Shown one piece after another: positions 46,324-54,255 of a stretch of 64,000 nt of DNA. The notes beneath the pieces were generated by a model. The model saw nothing but the letters and a program-made list of their open reading frames with translations. It was not told the origin of the DNA and searched no databases. Position 1 is the first letter of the stretch. Each line of letters begins with the position of its first letter. The stretch covers positions 55,747-119,746 of the forward strand of contig NZ_LWQS01000030.1 in NCBI RefSeq assembly GCF_001650695.1. The letters run 5' to 3'. Origin of the DNA: Chloroflexus islandicus (lineage in GTDB: Bacteria; Chloroflexota; Chloroflexia; Chloroflexales; Chloroflexaceae). A program made the position numbers and the translations under genes.

Positions 46324-47171
46324 CAGTGGCGTTGCTTGGTCTTGGCTTGATGGGCCGGCCCATGGCCCGCACCTTGCTGGCCGCCGGCTGGCCGGTGATC
46401 GGCTGGAATCGCTCACCGCTCGATCCCGCCCTCACCGCCGGGATTCCGCTCGCGGCGACGCTGGCCGAGGCCGCGCAAGCCGAGACGCTCATCCTGATGC
46501 TGAGCGATTCGGCAGCGGTTGACGACATGCTCGCGCGGCTCGATCCGCTGTTGTGGGCCGGCCAGTTGGTGATCGATATGGGCAGCTCCGATCCGCTCCG
46601 TTCGCCAGCGCATGCGGCGGCGTTGGCGGCGCGCGGGATTGGCTGGGTGGATGCGCCGGTGTCGGGCGGCCCGGAAGGGGCGGCGGCGGGTACGCTGGCA
46701 ATTATGGTTGGTGGCGCCGAGGCGGACGTGGCGCGGGCATGGCCGATCTTGAGCGCGTTGGGCCGCCCGACCCACGTTGGCCCGGCTGGGGCCGGCCACA
46801 CGGCCAAAGTGATTAACCAGTTGATCGTTGGGCTAACGATCCAAGCGGTCGCCGAAGCGACGGCGCTGGCCGAGGCGTATGGCCTCGATCCGGCGCTGCT
46901 CCGCGCCGCGCTGGCCGGCGGCTTTGCCGACTCGAAGGTGTTGCAGATCCACGGCGCGCGCATGGCGGCCCGGCGCTACATCCCCGGCGGCAAAGTGACG
47001 ACGCAGCTCAAGGATCTGCGCATGGCGGCGGCGATGGCGGCGGCGGCGGAGATCGATCTGCCCCACCTGCGCGATACCATCACCCGTTACGAGACGTTGG
47101 TCGCCGGCGGGTACGGCGACCTTGACCATTCGGCCTTGCACATGTTGCTAGCGCAAAAGACGACCTCGTAG
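46320..47171 (+). CDS. 3-hydroxyisobutyrate/tartronate-semialdehyde reductase family dehydrogenase
   Basis: 283 aa. LLGLGLMGRPMARTLLAAG (NAD(P)-binding), DAPVSGGPEGAAAGTLAIMVGG (substrate motif) and GHTAKVINQLIVG (catalytic Lys) define the beta-hydroxyacid dehydrogenase family. Cytoplasmic. It is translationally coupled to the SAF-domain dehydrogenase, suggesting consecutive steps in a sugar-acid or hydroxyacid route. Confidence 0.9.
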   Translation: MTVALLGLGLMGRPMARTLLAAGWPVIGWNRSPLDPALTAGIPLAATLAEAAQAETLILMLSDSAAVDDMLARLDPLLWAGQLVIDMGSSDPLRSPAHAAALAARGIGWVDAPVSGGPEGAAAGTLAIMVGGAEADVARAWPILSALGRPTHVGPAGAGHTAKVINQLIVGLTIQAVAEATALAEAYGLDPALLRAALAGGFADSKVLQIHGARMAARRYIPGGKVTTQLKDLRMAAAMAAAAEIDLPHLRDTITRYETLVAGGYGDLDHSALHMLLAQKTTS

Positions 47172-47196
47172 GGACATTGCAGCGCAATGTCCCTAC
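47168..47196. terminator. Hairpin between convergent genes
   Basis: GTAGGGACATTGC (47168-47180) pairs with GCAATGTCCCTAC (47184-47196) around AGC. It covers the stop of the dehydrogenase and ends 2 nt before the response-regulator stop, so it may serve both strands. No T-run. Its outer GTAGGG resembles the hairpins at 6852 and 27084. Confidence 0.55.
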
Positions 47197-47198
47197 CG

Positions 47199-47897
47199 TC
47201 ACGACGGCGACGATACCGCGCCGGAGGCGTCGTTGAACCGGTAGCCGACGTGCGGTTCGGTGATGATGTAGCGCGGGTGGGCGGGATCGGGTTCGAGTTT
47301 GACCCGCAGCCGCCGGATGACGCCTTTGACGTAATCGGTTGCGTCGGCGTATTGCGGCCCCCACACCCGCTGCACAATTTGGCGCGCTGTGACCACGCCG
47401 TTGCGGTGCGCCACTAGTTCGGCCAGCACGGCGTATTCGATCGGGGTTAAGCTCACCGGTTGGCCTTGCCGCAAGACGATCCGCCGGGTGGTGTCGATCA
47501 CCAGATCGGCGCATTCGATCAGCGGCTGCGGGGTGCGGCCGCGCCGTAACACGGCCCGAATCCGGGCCAGCAATTCGCTCAGCCGGAAGGGTTTGACCAG
47601 ATAATCATCGGCCCCGTTGTCGAGCGCAGTGACAATATCGGCTTCCGCGCCTTTGACACTCACGACGATGATCGGCGTTGCGCTCTGCTGGCGAATCTGC
47701 TGGCAGACGCCAATCCCGCCCAATTTCGGCATCACCAGATCGAGCAGCACCAGATGCGGTTCTACCTGCCGGAACGCCGCCAGCGCCAGCTCGCCGTCGT
47801 GCGCAGCGGCTACCTCGTAGCCTTGCGCCCGCAGCGCTGGCGTGATCGCGGCGACAATCCCCGGATCATCATCGACAATCAGAATGCGCTGTTTCAT
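47199..47897 (-). CDS. OmpR/KdpE-type response regulator
   Basis: 232 aa. The receiver domain has LVLLDLVMPKLGG (phospho-acceptor Asp) and IIVVSVKGAEADIV; the C-terminal winged helix has LTPIEYAVLAELVAHRNGVV and DYVKGVIRRLRVKLE. It overlaps the upstream kinase gene by 4 nt. By family it should bind pairs of direct repeats spaced 11 bp, and such pairs occur at 50408 and 51141. Confidence 0.94.
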   Translation of the reverse strand: MKQRILIVDDDPGIVAAITPALRAQGYEVAAAHDGELALAAFRQVEPHLVLLDLVMPKLGGIGVCQQIRQQSATPIIVVSVKGAEADIVTALDNGADDYLVKPFRLSELLARIRAVLRRGRTPQPLIECADLVIDTTRRIVLRQGQPVSLTPIEYAVLAELVAHRNGVVTARQIVQRVWGPQYADATDYVKGVIRRLRVKLEPDPAHPRYIITEPHVGYRFNDASGAVSSPS

Positions 47898-50317
47898 GCT
47901 GGCCTGTCCTCACCCAGCCACGCTGGCGGTTCGTCGTTCACCAGCGGTAACACGATCCGGAACACGCTCCCGCCTCCCGGCCGGTCGTCAACCCAAATCT
48001 TGCCGCCATGAGCGGTGACGATGCCGTGGCAGATCGCCAACCCAAGCCCGCTGCCGCTGCGGTGGCTGCGCCGGTCGCGTTCGAGCCGGTAAAACCGTTC
48101 AAAGATGCGCTGCCGCTCGGCTGGCGGAATCCCCGGCCCGCGATCGCTGACGCTGATTACCAATTGGGTGCTGGTGCAGAAGGCTTCCACCGCGATCGGC
48201 CCCGCCGGCGGGCCATAGTTGTGCGCGTTTTCGATCAGATTCCACAGCACTTGCGTCAATAAGATCGGATCAATGTAGAGCAGCGGCAAGGTGGGCGAGA
48301 TGAAGGTTTCGATGCGGCACGCCGGATCGTGCTGGCCGAAACTCGTCACCACATCCTTCACCAGTACCGCCAGCTCAACCCACTCGCGGTCAATCGGCAA
48401 GGCGCCGGCTTCGATCCGCGACAGATCGAGCAGTTGATCGACAAACCGGCTGAGGCGGGCGGTTTCGCGAGCGATATTGCACAGCAAGGCCCGGTTTTCG
48501 GTCACTGAAACGGCGTGCTGGCGGTCGAGCAGATCCTCAACTGAGGCGCGGATGGCGGTCAGCGGCGAGCGCAGATCGTGCGAGACGCTGGCCAGAAAGG
48601 CGCTCTTGAGCTGGTTGGCTTGCCGCAAGGCTTCGTTCTCGCTTGCCATTTGTCGCAGGCGCGCATTGCTCAGCGCCAACCCCAATTGTTGCGCGATGGT
48701 GAGCAGCAAGCTCAAATCTTCGCCGCTGATATGGCGGTGTGCGCGGCTGCCGATTACCAGCACGCCGGCGCTAGTGGCATTCACTACCAGCGGCAGCGCC
48801 ACCAGATCGCAAAAATCGGCTAACGGCCACGGCAGTGGTTCGGGTGCGGCGTGGCGCCGGCAGAGCCACACCGGCTGGCCGGTGGCGAAGACGGTCTCGA
48901 TCAGGGCTGACATCTGCGCCTGATCGATGGCGCTTGGCGGCGGGCCGGCAACGGTGAGGCGCTGGTCTTCTTTCAGTGCGATCAAGCCGGCATCGAGCCG
49001 GGTGAGGGCAAGGATGCGTTGGACAACCGCGTCAAGTTGCCGTACCGGATCGAGCAGGGTGCTGAGGAAAAAGACCAGCGAGTTCATGACCTCGGTTTGG
49101 GCGGCATAGGCTTGCAAGTCGGTGTAGAGCCGGGCGTAGCGCAGCATTGCCGCGCCGTGCGCCGCTAACGTTGCGCCGCATTGTTGCTCCGTCGCCGGCC
49201 ATGCTTGGGCCGGGCGCGTCACCAGTATGACCCCGCCAATATCATGGAGTGGAAATCCGGCCAGTTGTGGTAGCAGATGCGGCATGTGAACAAACGGTTC
49301 GGGGCACGAACGCCATGCTAACGCGACCGGATCACGCACCGCCGTTTGCAAGAGTGCCAGCGCCTGCTCTCCCGCTTCTCCCGGTACAGTCCAGAAATAG
49401 GCTTGCGGGCGATCAATCGATGCGCCTTCAACCAACGCCACCCCAGTGGCGTCGAGCAGGCGGCCCATCTGTTCGGTGATCACCGCCGGCGTGTACAGCG
49501 GATCAAAGGCGTTGCTGATGGCGCGCATCGCCGCCGCGAGCCGGGTGGCGCGATCAGGCCGGGCAGCCGCCGTCTGAGCGTGGGTCTCGCTCGCGCTGGG
49601 TGGCGTCCAGCCGGGGAAGGTGCGCGGGGGGCGGGCCGGTTGTCTGGCCCATTCCAAGCGGTAGCGGCGCTGCACTTCGGCGGCGGCAGCCGCGAGTACG
49701 CCGGTGAGGAATGGCCGCGCCAAGCGGTAATCGCCGGTAATATCGAGCACGCCGATCAGCTTGCCGTCATCAGGATGAATGACCGGCGCGGCGGTGCAGG
49801 TGACATCTTGCCAGCCGCTACAGTAGTGTTCGGCCCCCACCAATTGCACCACCCGTCCGGTTGCCAGCGCGACCCCGATCGCGTTGGTGCCGGCCACCGC
49901 TTCGCTCCAGTTGCTGCCGGGCAGCAACCCTTTGCGCGCCAGCCGCCGGCGGCAGTGCGGATCGCCGTCCACGTCCAGCAAGGTGCCTTCGGCGTCACTG
50001 AGTGCAATCACATACCCGGCATCGCCGAGCGTGACCCGCAGCCGGGCGAGGATCGGGCTCGCTGCGCGCAACAAGGTGGTGTGCCGCTCACGGAGCTCGG
50101 CCAATTGCCGATCGCTGGCCGTGGCAAAGCGGGCGAGCTGCACCTCGGCATTGACCGCCAGCGTCCGGCAACGCTGCCACGAATCGCGGATCACCGCGCG
50201 CATCGGCGAGAGATCAACCTCGCCGCTGGCGAGGAATTGCTCGCGCAACGCAGCCATCCGCCAAACCAGCGTCTCAAGGTCTCCCGGAGCGGCAATGTGC
50301 AGCGGTGCTTCGCTCAT
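47894..50317 (-). CDS. Sensor histidine kinase with AcoR/MimR-type N-terminal sensor domain
   Basis: 807 aa, no transmembrane helices, hence cytoplasmic. Residues about 1-215 are the sensor region of AcoR/MimR-type activators: RDSWQRCRTLAV, then a GAF domain with GLLPGSNWSEAVAGTNAIGV and EHYCSGWQDVTCTAAPVIHP. GAF-like regions follow to about 545. The kinase has SVSHDLRSPLTAIRAS (phospho-His) and ATPase boxes NLIENAHNYG, DRGPGIP and GSGLGLAICHGIV, KdpD-like. Such sensor domains normally sit on sigma-54 activators of acetoin or alkane genes. GGAGG precedes ATG 50317. Confidence 0.9.
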   Translation of the reverse strand: MSEAPLHIAAPGDLETLVWRMAALREQFLASGEVDLSPMRAVIRDSWQRCRTLAVNAEVQLARFATASDRQLAELRERHTTLLRAASPILARLRVTLGDAGYVIALSDAEGTLLDVDGDPHCRRRLARKGLLPGSNWSEAVAGTNAIGVALATGRVVQLVGAEHYCSGWQDVTCTAAPVIHPDDGKLIGVLDITGDYRLARPFLTGVLAAAAAEVQRRYRLEWARQPARPPRTFPGWTPPSASETHAQTAAARPDRATRLAAAMRAISNAFDPLYTPAVITEQMGRLLDATGVALVEGASIDRPQAYFWTVPGEAGEQALALLQTAVRDPVALAWRSCPEPFVHMPHLLPQLAGFPLHDIGGVILVTRPAQAWPATEQQCGATLAAHGAAMLRYARLYTDLQAYAAQTEVMNSLVFFLSTLLDPVRQLDAVVQRILALTRLDAGLIALKEDQRLTVAGPPPSAIDQAQMSALIETVFATGQPVWLCRRHAAPEPLPWPLADFCDLVALPLVVNATSAGVLVIGSRAHRHISGEDLSLLLTIAQQLGLALSNARLRQMASENEALRQANQLKSAFLASVSHDLRSPLTAIRASVEDLLDRQHAVSVTENRALLCNIARETARLSRFVDQLLDLSRIEAGALPIDREWVELAVLVKDVVTSFGQHDPACRIETFISPTLPLLYIDPILLTQVLWNLIENAHNYGPPAGPIAVEAFCTSTQLVISVSDRGPGIPPAERQRIFERFYRLERDRRSHRSGSGLGLAICHGIVTAHGGKIWVDDRPGGGSVFRIVLPLVNDEPPAWLGEDRPA

Positions 50318-50363
50318 AGCGCCTCCCTGCGCCAGTGCGTTTGATGCCAGCGTGGATACTCTG

Positions 50364-50431
50364 GTTATACCATGCCGCACCCGCACCCGTCTACTCATGC
50401 CGCCGGTTTTTTCACCGCTTTTTCACCGCGC
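50364..50431 (-). promoter_or_regulatory. Kinase-regulator promoter region with candidate response-regulator box (copy 1)
   Basis: A TATAAC -10 box (plus-strand 50364-50369) lies about 45 nt upstream of the kinase start. Upstream of it, 50399-50431 is a 33-bp sequence that recurs exactly at 51132-51164. Within it TTTTTCACCGC occurs twice head-to-tail (50408-50418 and 50419-50429), an 11-bp period. Confidence 0.6.
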
Positions 50432-50461
50432 AACCAGTTGGGTCGAAAGTGACGCGCTGCA

Positions 50462-50490
50462 TTGACAAGAAGCGCCAGCAATGCTACAGT
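50462..50490 (+). promoter_or_regulatory. Promoter of the mazEF-like module
   Basis: TTGACA (50462-50467) and TACAGT (50485-50490) with 17 bp between. It lies 43 bp upstream of the antitoxin start and inside the flanking direct repeats, so the module carries its own promoter. Confidence 0.8.
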
Positions 50491-50532
50491 GTAGATAGAT
50501 CAGTAAACAAGAATGTAGAGGGATGTGTTGCC

Positions 50533-50784
50533 ATGTCTACGACAACTATTCGTATTTCGTCCGCAACTCATGCCTTGCTTCGTGATCTCGCTCAGCAGCG
50601 TGGGGTTTCGATGCAAGCTGTGCTTGAAGCGGCGCTTGAACACTATCGCCGCCAACAGTTGCTTGCCGCAACCAATGCGGCCTATGCAGCATTGCGCACC
50701 GATCCGGCGCAATGGGCTGAATTGGAACGCGAACGGGCAGTGTGGGATCAAACCATTGCTGATGGCTTAGCGGATCGCGTATGA
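50533..50784 (+). CDS. Ribbon-helix-helix antitoxin of a MazEF/PemIK-like pair
   Basis: 83 aa. The N-terminal STTTIRISSATHALLRDLAQ and GVSMQAVLEAALEHYRRQ form a CopG/ribbon-helix-helix DNA-binding unit; the acidic C-terminal half should bind the toxin. GAGGGA is upstream of ATG 50533. It overlaps the toxin gene by 4 nt (ATGA). Antitoxins of this kind repress their own promoter. Confidence 0.85.
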   Translation: MSTTTIRISSATHALLRDLAQQRGVSMQAVLEAALEHYRRQQLLAATNAAYAALRTDPAQWAELERERAVWDQTIADGLADRV

Positions 50785-51131
50785 CCATACTCTTGCCACA
50801 TCGCGGCGAAATCTGGCTGGCTGATCTGAATCCGACTCGTGGTCACGAGCAAGCAGGCCAACGGCCCGTATTAATTGTCTCAACCAATCTGTTCAACCAC
50901 GGGCCGGCTGGATTGGTGCTCGTTCTACCCCTTACTCGCACTGATCGCCGCATTCCGCTGCACATTCCGATTGATCCGCCAGAAGGCGGCGTCGTGGCGC
51001 GCAGTTTTATCTTGTGCGACGCTATCCGCTCAATCGCGAAAGATCGGCTTGGCCCGCGCCCATGGGGAACTGTCTCGGCTGCGACATTGCGGAAAGTGGA
51101 TGATGCGCTGCGGATCCTGCTCGAATTGTAG
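50781..51131 (+). CDS. MazF/PemK-type mRNA interferase toxin
   Basis: 116 aa. PHRGEIWLADLNPTRGHEQ, RPVLIVSTNLFN and SFILCDAIRSIAKDRL are the hallmark MazF/PemK segments with the conserved Arg and Ser/Thr residues. It should cleave mRNA at short sequences when freed from the antitoxin. The second copy of the 33-bp repeat begins immediately after its stop codon. Confidence 0.92.
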   Translation: MTILLPHRGEIWLADLNPTRGHEQAGQRPVLIVSTNLFNHGPAGLVLVLPLTRTDRRIPLHIPIDPPEGGVVARSFILCDAIRSIAKDRLGPRPWGTVSAATLRKVDDALRILLEL

Positions 51132-51187
51132 GCCGCCGGTTTTTTCACCGCTTTTTCACCGCGCCCCCGCCCTTCTCCTGTTACGAT
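51132..51187 (+). promoter_or_regulatory. Candidate response-regulator box (copy 2) and promoter of the amidohydrolase operon
   Basis: 51132-51164 repeats 50399-50431 exactly over 33 bp. TTTTTCACCGC lies at 51141-51151 and 51152-51162. TACGAT at 51182-51187 is a -10 candidate 19 bp after the second repeat and no good -35 box is seen, which fits an activated promoter. The gene starts at 51264. Confidence 0.55.
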
Positions 51188-51263
51188 GCTCTCAACCCCA
51201 CATGCAGCCAATCAACCGTCACGATGGTGGTGACCGGCATGTCATCGGAGACAGGAGGAGTGT

Positions 51264-52310
51264 ATGTACCGCACTGCTGATGGCCGCGAGATCTTCGTCA
51301 TTGATGCCCATACCCATCTGTGGGACGCTAGCCCGGAGAATCAGCGCGGCAAGTTGGGCAAGGGTTGGATCGACTGTTTCTACGCTTACCATAAGAATCT
51401 CTCGCCGCCCGATAAGGTGTGGACGCTCGAACACTACGAGCGCTATTCGGTCGAAGATATGGCTCGCGACCTCTTTGTCGAGGGCTATGTCGATATGTGC
51501 ATCTTGCAATCGACCAATCTGTTCGAGTTCTACCACACCGGTTTCAACCCGATCGAGCGCAATGCCCAGCTCAAAGAAGCCTTCCCGGAGCGTGTCATTC
51601 TCAATGGCTCGTTTGACCCGCGCCACGGCGAAGACGGCCCGCTCGGCCTGAATGCGTTGCGCCAAGCCAAGCAACAATACGGCATTCAAGGCGTCAAGCT
51701 GTATACCGCCGAGTGGCATAACGGCTCGCGGGGGTGGAAGCTGAATACCCCCGAAGCCTACCGCTTCTTTGAAGAGTGCGAAAAGCTCGGCATCACCAAT
51801 ATTCATATTCACAAAGGGCCGACCATCTGGCCGCTCGACCGCGACTCGTTCGATGTGGCCGATGTTGACTATGCGGCCACCGACTTCCCCGGCCTCACCT
51901 TTATCATCGAGCATTGCGGCCTGCCGCGCCTCGAAGACTTCTGCTGGATCGCGACCCAAGAGACGAATGTCTGGGGCGGTCTGGCCGTGGCCCTGCCCTT
52001 TATCCATTCCCGTCCGCGCTATTTCGCCGAAGTGATGGCAAACCTGCTCTACTGGCTCGGCCCCGACAAGTTGACCTTCGCCAGCGATTACGCGCTGTGG
52101 ACGCCGGGTTGGCTGGTTGAGAAGTTTATGGCCTTTGAGCTGCCGGAAGACCTTGAGGCCGAGTTTGGCGTCAAGCTGACGATGGAGACCAAAGAGAAGA
52201 TTCTCGGCCTGAATGCGGCTCGCCTCTACGGGATTGACGTGGCAGCGAAGAAGGAGCAGTTGCGGAATATGCCGGTTGTGCTCGACGGCGCCGCGCCGGC
52301 TACCGTCTGA
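51264..52310 (+). CDS. Amidohydrolase-related (amidohydrolase 2 family) protein
   Basis: 348 aa, TIM-barrel metal hydrolase/decarboxylase fold. Ligand motifs: IDAHTHLWD (HxH), NIHIHKGPTIW, FIIEHCGLPRLED and FASDYALWTPGW. Family members decarboxylate or hydrate small organic acids. Homologues of this type stand directly after propane or acetone monooxygenase genes in actinobacteria (prm/mim clusters) with an unresolved role. AGGAGG lies upstream. First gene of a three-gene operon. Confidence 0.88.
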   Translation: MYRTADGREIFVIDAHTHLWDASPENQRGKLGKGWIDCFYAYHKNLSPPDKVWTLEHYERYSVEDMARDLFVEGYVDMCILQSTNLFEFYHTGFNPIERNAQLKEAFPERVILNGSFDPRHGEDGPLGLNALRQAKQQYGIQGVKLYTAEWHNGSRGWKLNTPEAYRFFEECEKLGITNIHIHKGPTIWPLDRDSFDVADVDYAATDFPGLTFIIEHCGLPRLEDFCWIATQETNVWGGLAVALPFIHSRPRYFAEVMANLLYWLGPDKLTFASDYALWTPGWLVEKFMAFELPEDLEAEFGVKLTMETKEKILGLNAARLYGIDVAAKKEQLRNMPVVLDGAAPATV

Positions 52311-52322
52311 AAGGAATTGCCG

Positions 52323-53099
52323 ATGCCGACCCTTGCCGAGATCAATCGCGCGCTGAACGAGGTCTATGATCCCGAACTCGACACGCCGATCACCGAATTG
52401 GGCTTTGTCAACGAGGTGCAAATCGCTGACGGGCACGTCACCGTTACCTACACTGTCCCTACCTTTTGGTGTGCGCCCAATTTCGTCTTTATGATGTCGC
52501 AAGACATTCGTGATGAAGTCGGGCGGGTGCCGGGGGTCACACAGGTGACGGTGATCGTCCGCAACAACTGCCTCGAAGACGAGATCAACCGGGGTGTCAA
52601 TGCCGGGCGCAGCTTTGCCGAGACCTTCCCCGCCGATGTCGATCAGAACGCTGATCTGGAAGCATTGCGCCACACCTTCACTGTCAAGGGTTTTCTGGCC
52701 CGGCAAGATGTCTTGATCCGCCGGATGCGCCAAGCCGGTTTGGCCGATAGCGCGATCTTGGCGCTGCGGATCAGCGATGTGATGGTGCAAGGCGACGATC
52801 TTTTCCTGCAAACGACGCCACTACAGTGGGTGCCGCTAGCGGCTGCCGATCTGCTCCGTTACCTGCACAAACGCCGGCGCTTGCAGCTTCCGGTGAGCGC
52901 AGATACACCGCTCTTCACGACCGTTGACGGGCAACCGATCGCTGAAGCGGAATTGGCCGCCTACCTACGCTACTCGCGCTCGGCCCGCCTCAACATCGCC
53001 TTCAACACTAGTCTGTGTGAAGGCTTGTTGCGCGCGCAGTTCTTCCCCGAACGGCAACACGACTATTCGAGCGTTGGCGACCGCCTGATGATTGGATAG
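52323..53099 (+). CDS. DUF59 (MIP18-like) protein with extra C-terminal domain
   Basis: 258 aa. Residues 1-95 are a DUF59 unit: LNEVYDPELDTPITELGFVN and a cysteine in VPTFWCAPNF. DUF59 proteins help assemble iron-sulfur or other metal centres or phenylacetyl-CoA-type oxygenases. Residues 100-258 are a helical extension not recognised elsewhere but shared, from memory, with the prm/mim-cluster homologues. AAAGGA precedes ATG 52323. It overlaps no gene; the ADH starts 13 nt later. Confidence 0.83.
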   Translation: MPTLAEINRALNEVYDPELDTPITELGFVNEVQIADGHVTVTYTVPTFWCAPNFVFMMSQDIRDEVGRVPGVTQVTVIVRNNCLEDEINRGVNAGRSFAETFPADVDQNADLEALRHTFTVKGFLARQDVLIRRMRQAGLADSAILALRISDVMVQGDDLFLQTTPLQWVPLAAADLLRYLHKRRRLQLPVSADTPLFTTVDGQPIAEAELAAYLRYSRSARLNIAFNTSLCEGLLRAQFFPERQHDYSSVGDRLMIG

Positions 53100-53112
53100 A
53101 GAGGACAAACCT

Positions 53113-54156
53113 ATGCGCGCTGCTCGTCTGCACGAGTACGATGAACATCTCAACGTCCAGCTCCAACTCGACGATGTGCCGCTGCCCAAGATTACCAAAC
53201 CCGGCGAAGTGATTGTGCGCGTCGGCGCGGCGGGCCTATGCCGCACCGATCTGCACATTATCGAAGGGGTGTGGAAAGACATCCAAGACCCGCAACGCAC
53301 CTTGCTGCCCTACATCCTCGGCCACGAGAATGCGGGTTGGGTGGAAGAGGTCGGCCCCGGCGTCACCTCGGTCAAAGTCGGCGATCCGGTGATCTGCCAT
53401 CCGTTGCGTTCGTGCGGCGTCTGTCTCGGTTGCCGGCGCGGTGAGGACATGTACTGCGAGCACGGCAGCTTTCCCGGCCTCAACTGCGATGGCGGCTTTG
53501 CCGAGTACATGCTGACCAACGAACGGGCGCTGATCAAGCTCAACCCCAACGTAGCGCCGGTCGAGGTCGCGCCGCTGGCCGATGCCGGCATTACCGCCTA
53601 CCGGGTCGCCAAGAAAGCGGCCCGCAAGCTCACCCCCGGCCAATATTGCGTCATTCTCGGCGTTGGCGGCCTTGGCCACATCGCGCTGCAATCGGTGCGT
53701 GAACTGTGCGGGGCGCGGATTATCGCGGTTGACCGGTCAGAAGCGGCCCGCAAGCTAGCCCGCGATCTCGGTGCGCACTACGTGCTCGACGGCGGCGACA
53801 CGATTGTGCAAGAGGTGAAAGATCTGACGCGCGGCGGGGCGCATGTGGTGATCGACTTCGTGGGTGAATTGGGGGCCGAGCAGGTCTCGTGGCAGATGCT
53901 GCGCCAAGGCGGCACCCATTATGTGGTCGGCTACGGCGGCGCGGTGCATGTGCCCACCGTTCACATGATCATCACCGAAATCGCGATCGAGGGCAGCCTT
54001 GTCGGCAACTACGTCGAACTGGTTGAACTGATGGAACTGAATGCCGAAGGGCGGGTCAAGCTGCACGGCCAGCAATACCGGCTGGATCAGATCAATCAAG
54101 CGATCGACGACTTCAAGAACCGGCGGATTGCCGGGCGGGCGGTGATTGTGCCGTAA
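53113..54156 (+). CDS. Zinc-dependent alcohol dehydrogenase (secondary-alcohol type)
   Basis: 347 aa, medium-chain dehydrogenase. Catalytic zinc region AAGLCRTDLHIIEG and GHENAGWVEEVGPGV; structural zinc cysteines in CHPLRSCGVCLGCRRGEDMYC; NAD site VILGVGGLGHIALQSV. It resembles the NAD-dependent propan-2-ol dehydrogenases (Adh1) of propane-oxidising Gordonia and Rhodococcus. By context it may oxidise isopropanol or a similar secondary alcohol to a ketone. GAGAGGAC precedes ATG 53113. Confidence 0.9.
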   Translation: MRAARLHEYDEHLNVQLQLDDVPLPKITKPGEVIVRVGAAGLCRTDLHIIEGVWKDIQDPQRTLLPYILGHENAGWVEEVGPGVTSVKVGDPVICHPLRSCGVCLGCRRGEDMYCEHGSFPGLNCDGGFAEYMLTNERALIKLNPNVAPVEVAPLADAGITAYRVAKKAARKLTPGQYCVILGVGGLGHIALQSVRELCGARIIAVDRSEAARKLARDLGAHYVLDGGDTIVQEVKDLTRGGAHVVIDFVGELGAEQVSWQMLRQGGTHYVVGYGGAVHVPTVHMIITEIAIEGSLVGNYVELVELMELNAEGRVKLHGQQYRLDQINQAIDDFKNRRIAGRAVIVP

Positions 54157-54168
54157 ACAAGATGATAT

Positions 54169-54237
54169 GGCATACGGCGGCGTAGCTGCCGTATGCCTCG
54201 CTTCGCAACAGACGGGCAGGTGTACAACCTGCCCGTC
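54169..54237. terminator. Two hairpins between convergent adh and surface-protein genes
   Basis: GGCATACGGC (54169-54178) pairs with GCCGTATGCC (54188-54197); GACGGGCAGGT (54211-54221) pairs with ACCTGCCCGTC (54227-54237). No T-run follows either; termination is inferred from position. Confidence 0.55.
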
Positions 54238-54255
54238 CACGCTGCCCATCCTCTT

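Noticed and set aside
51219..52811. 530-aa minus-strand frame across the amidohydrolase and DUF59 genes
   Set aside because: It spans two well-supported plus-strand genes and their junction; composition is His/Arg/Asp shadow-like.
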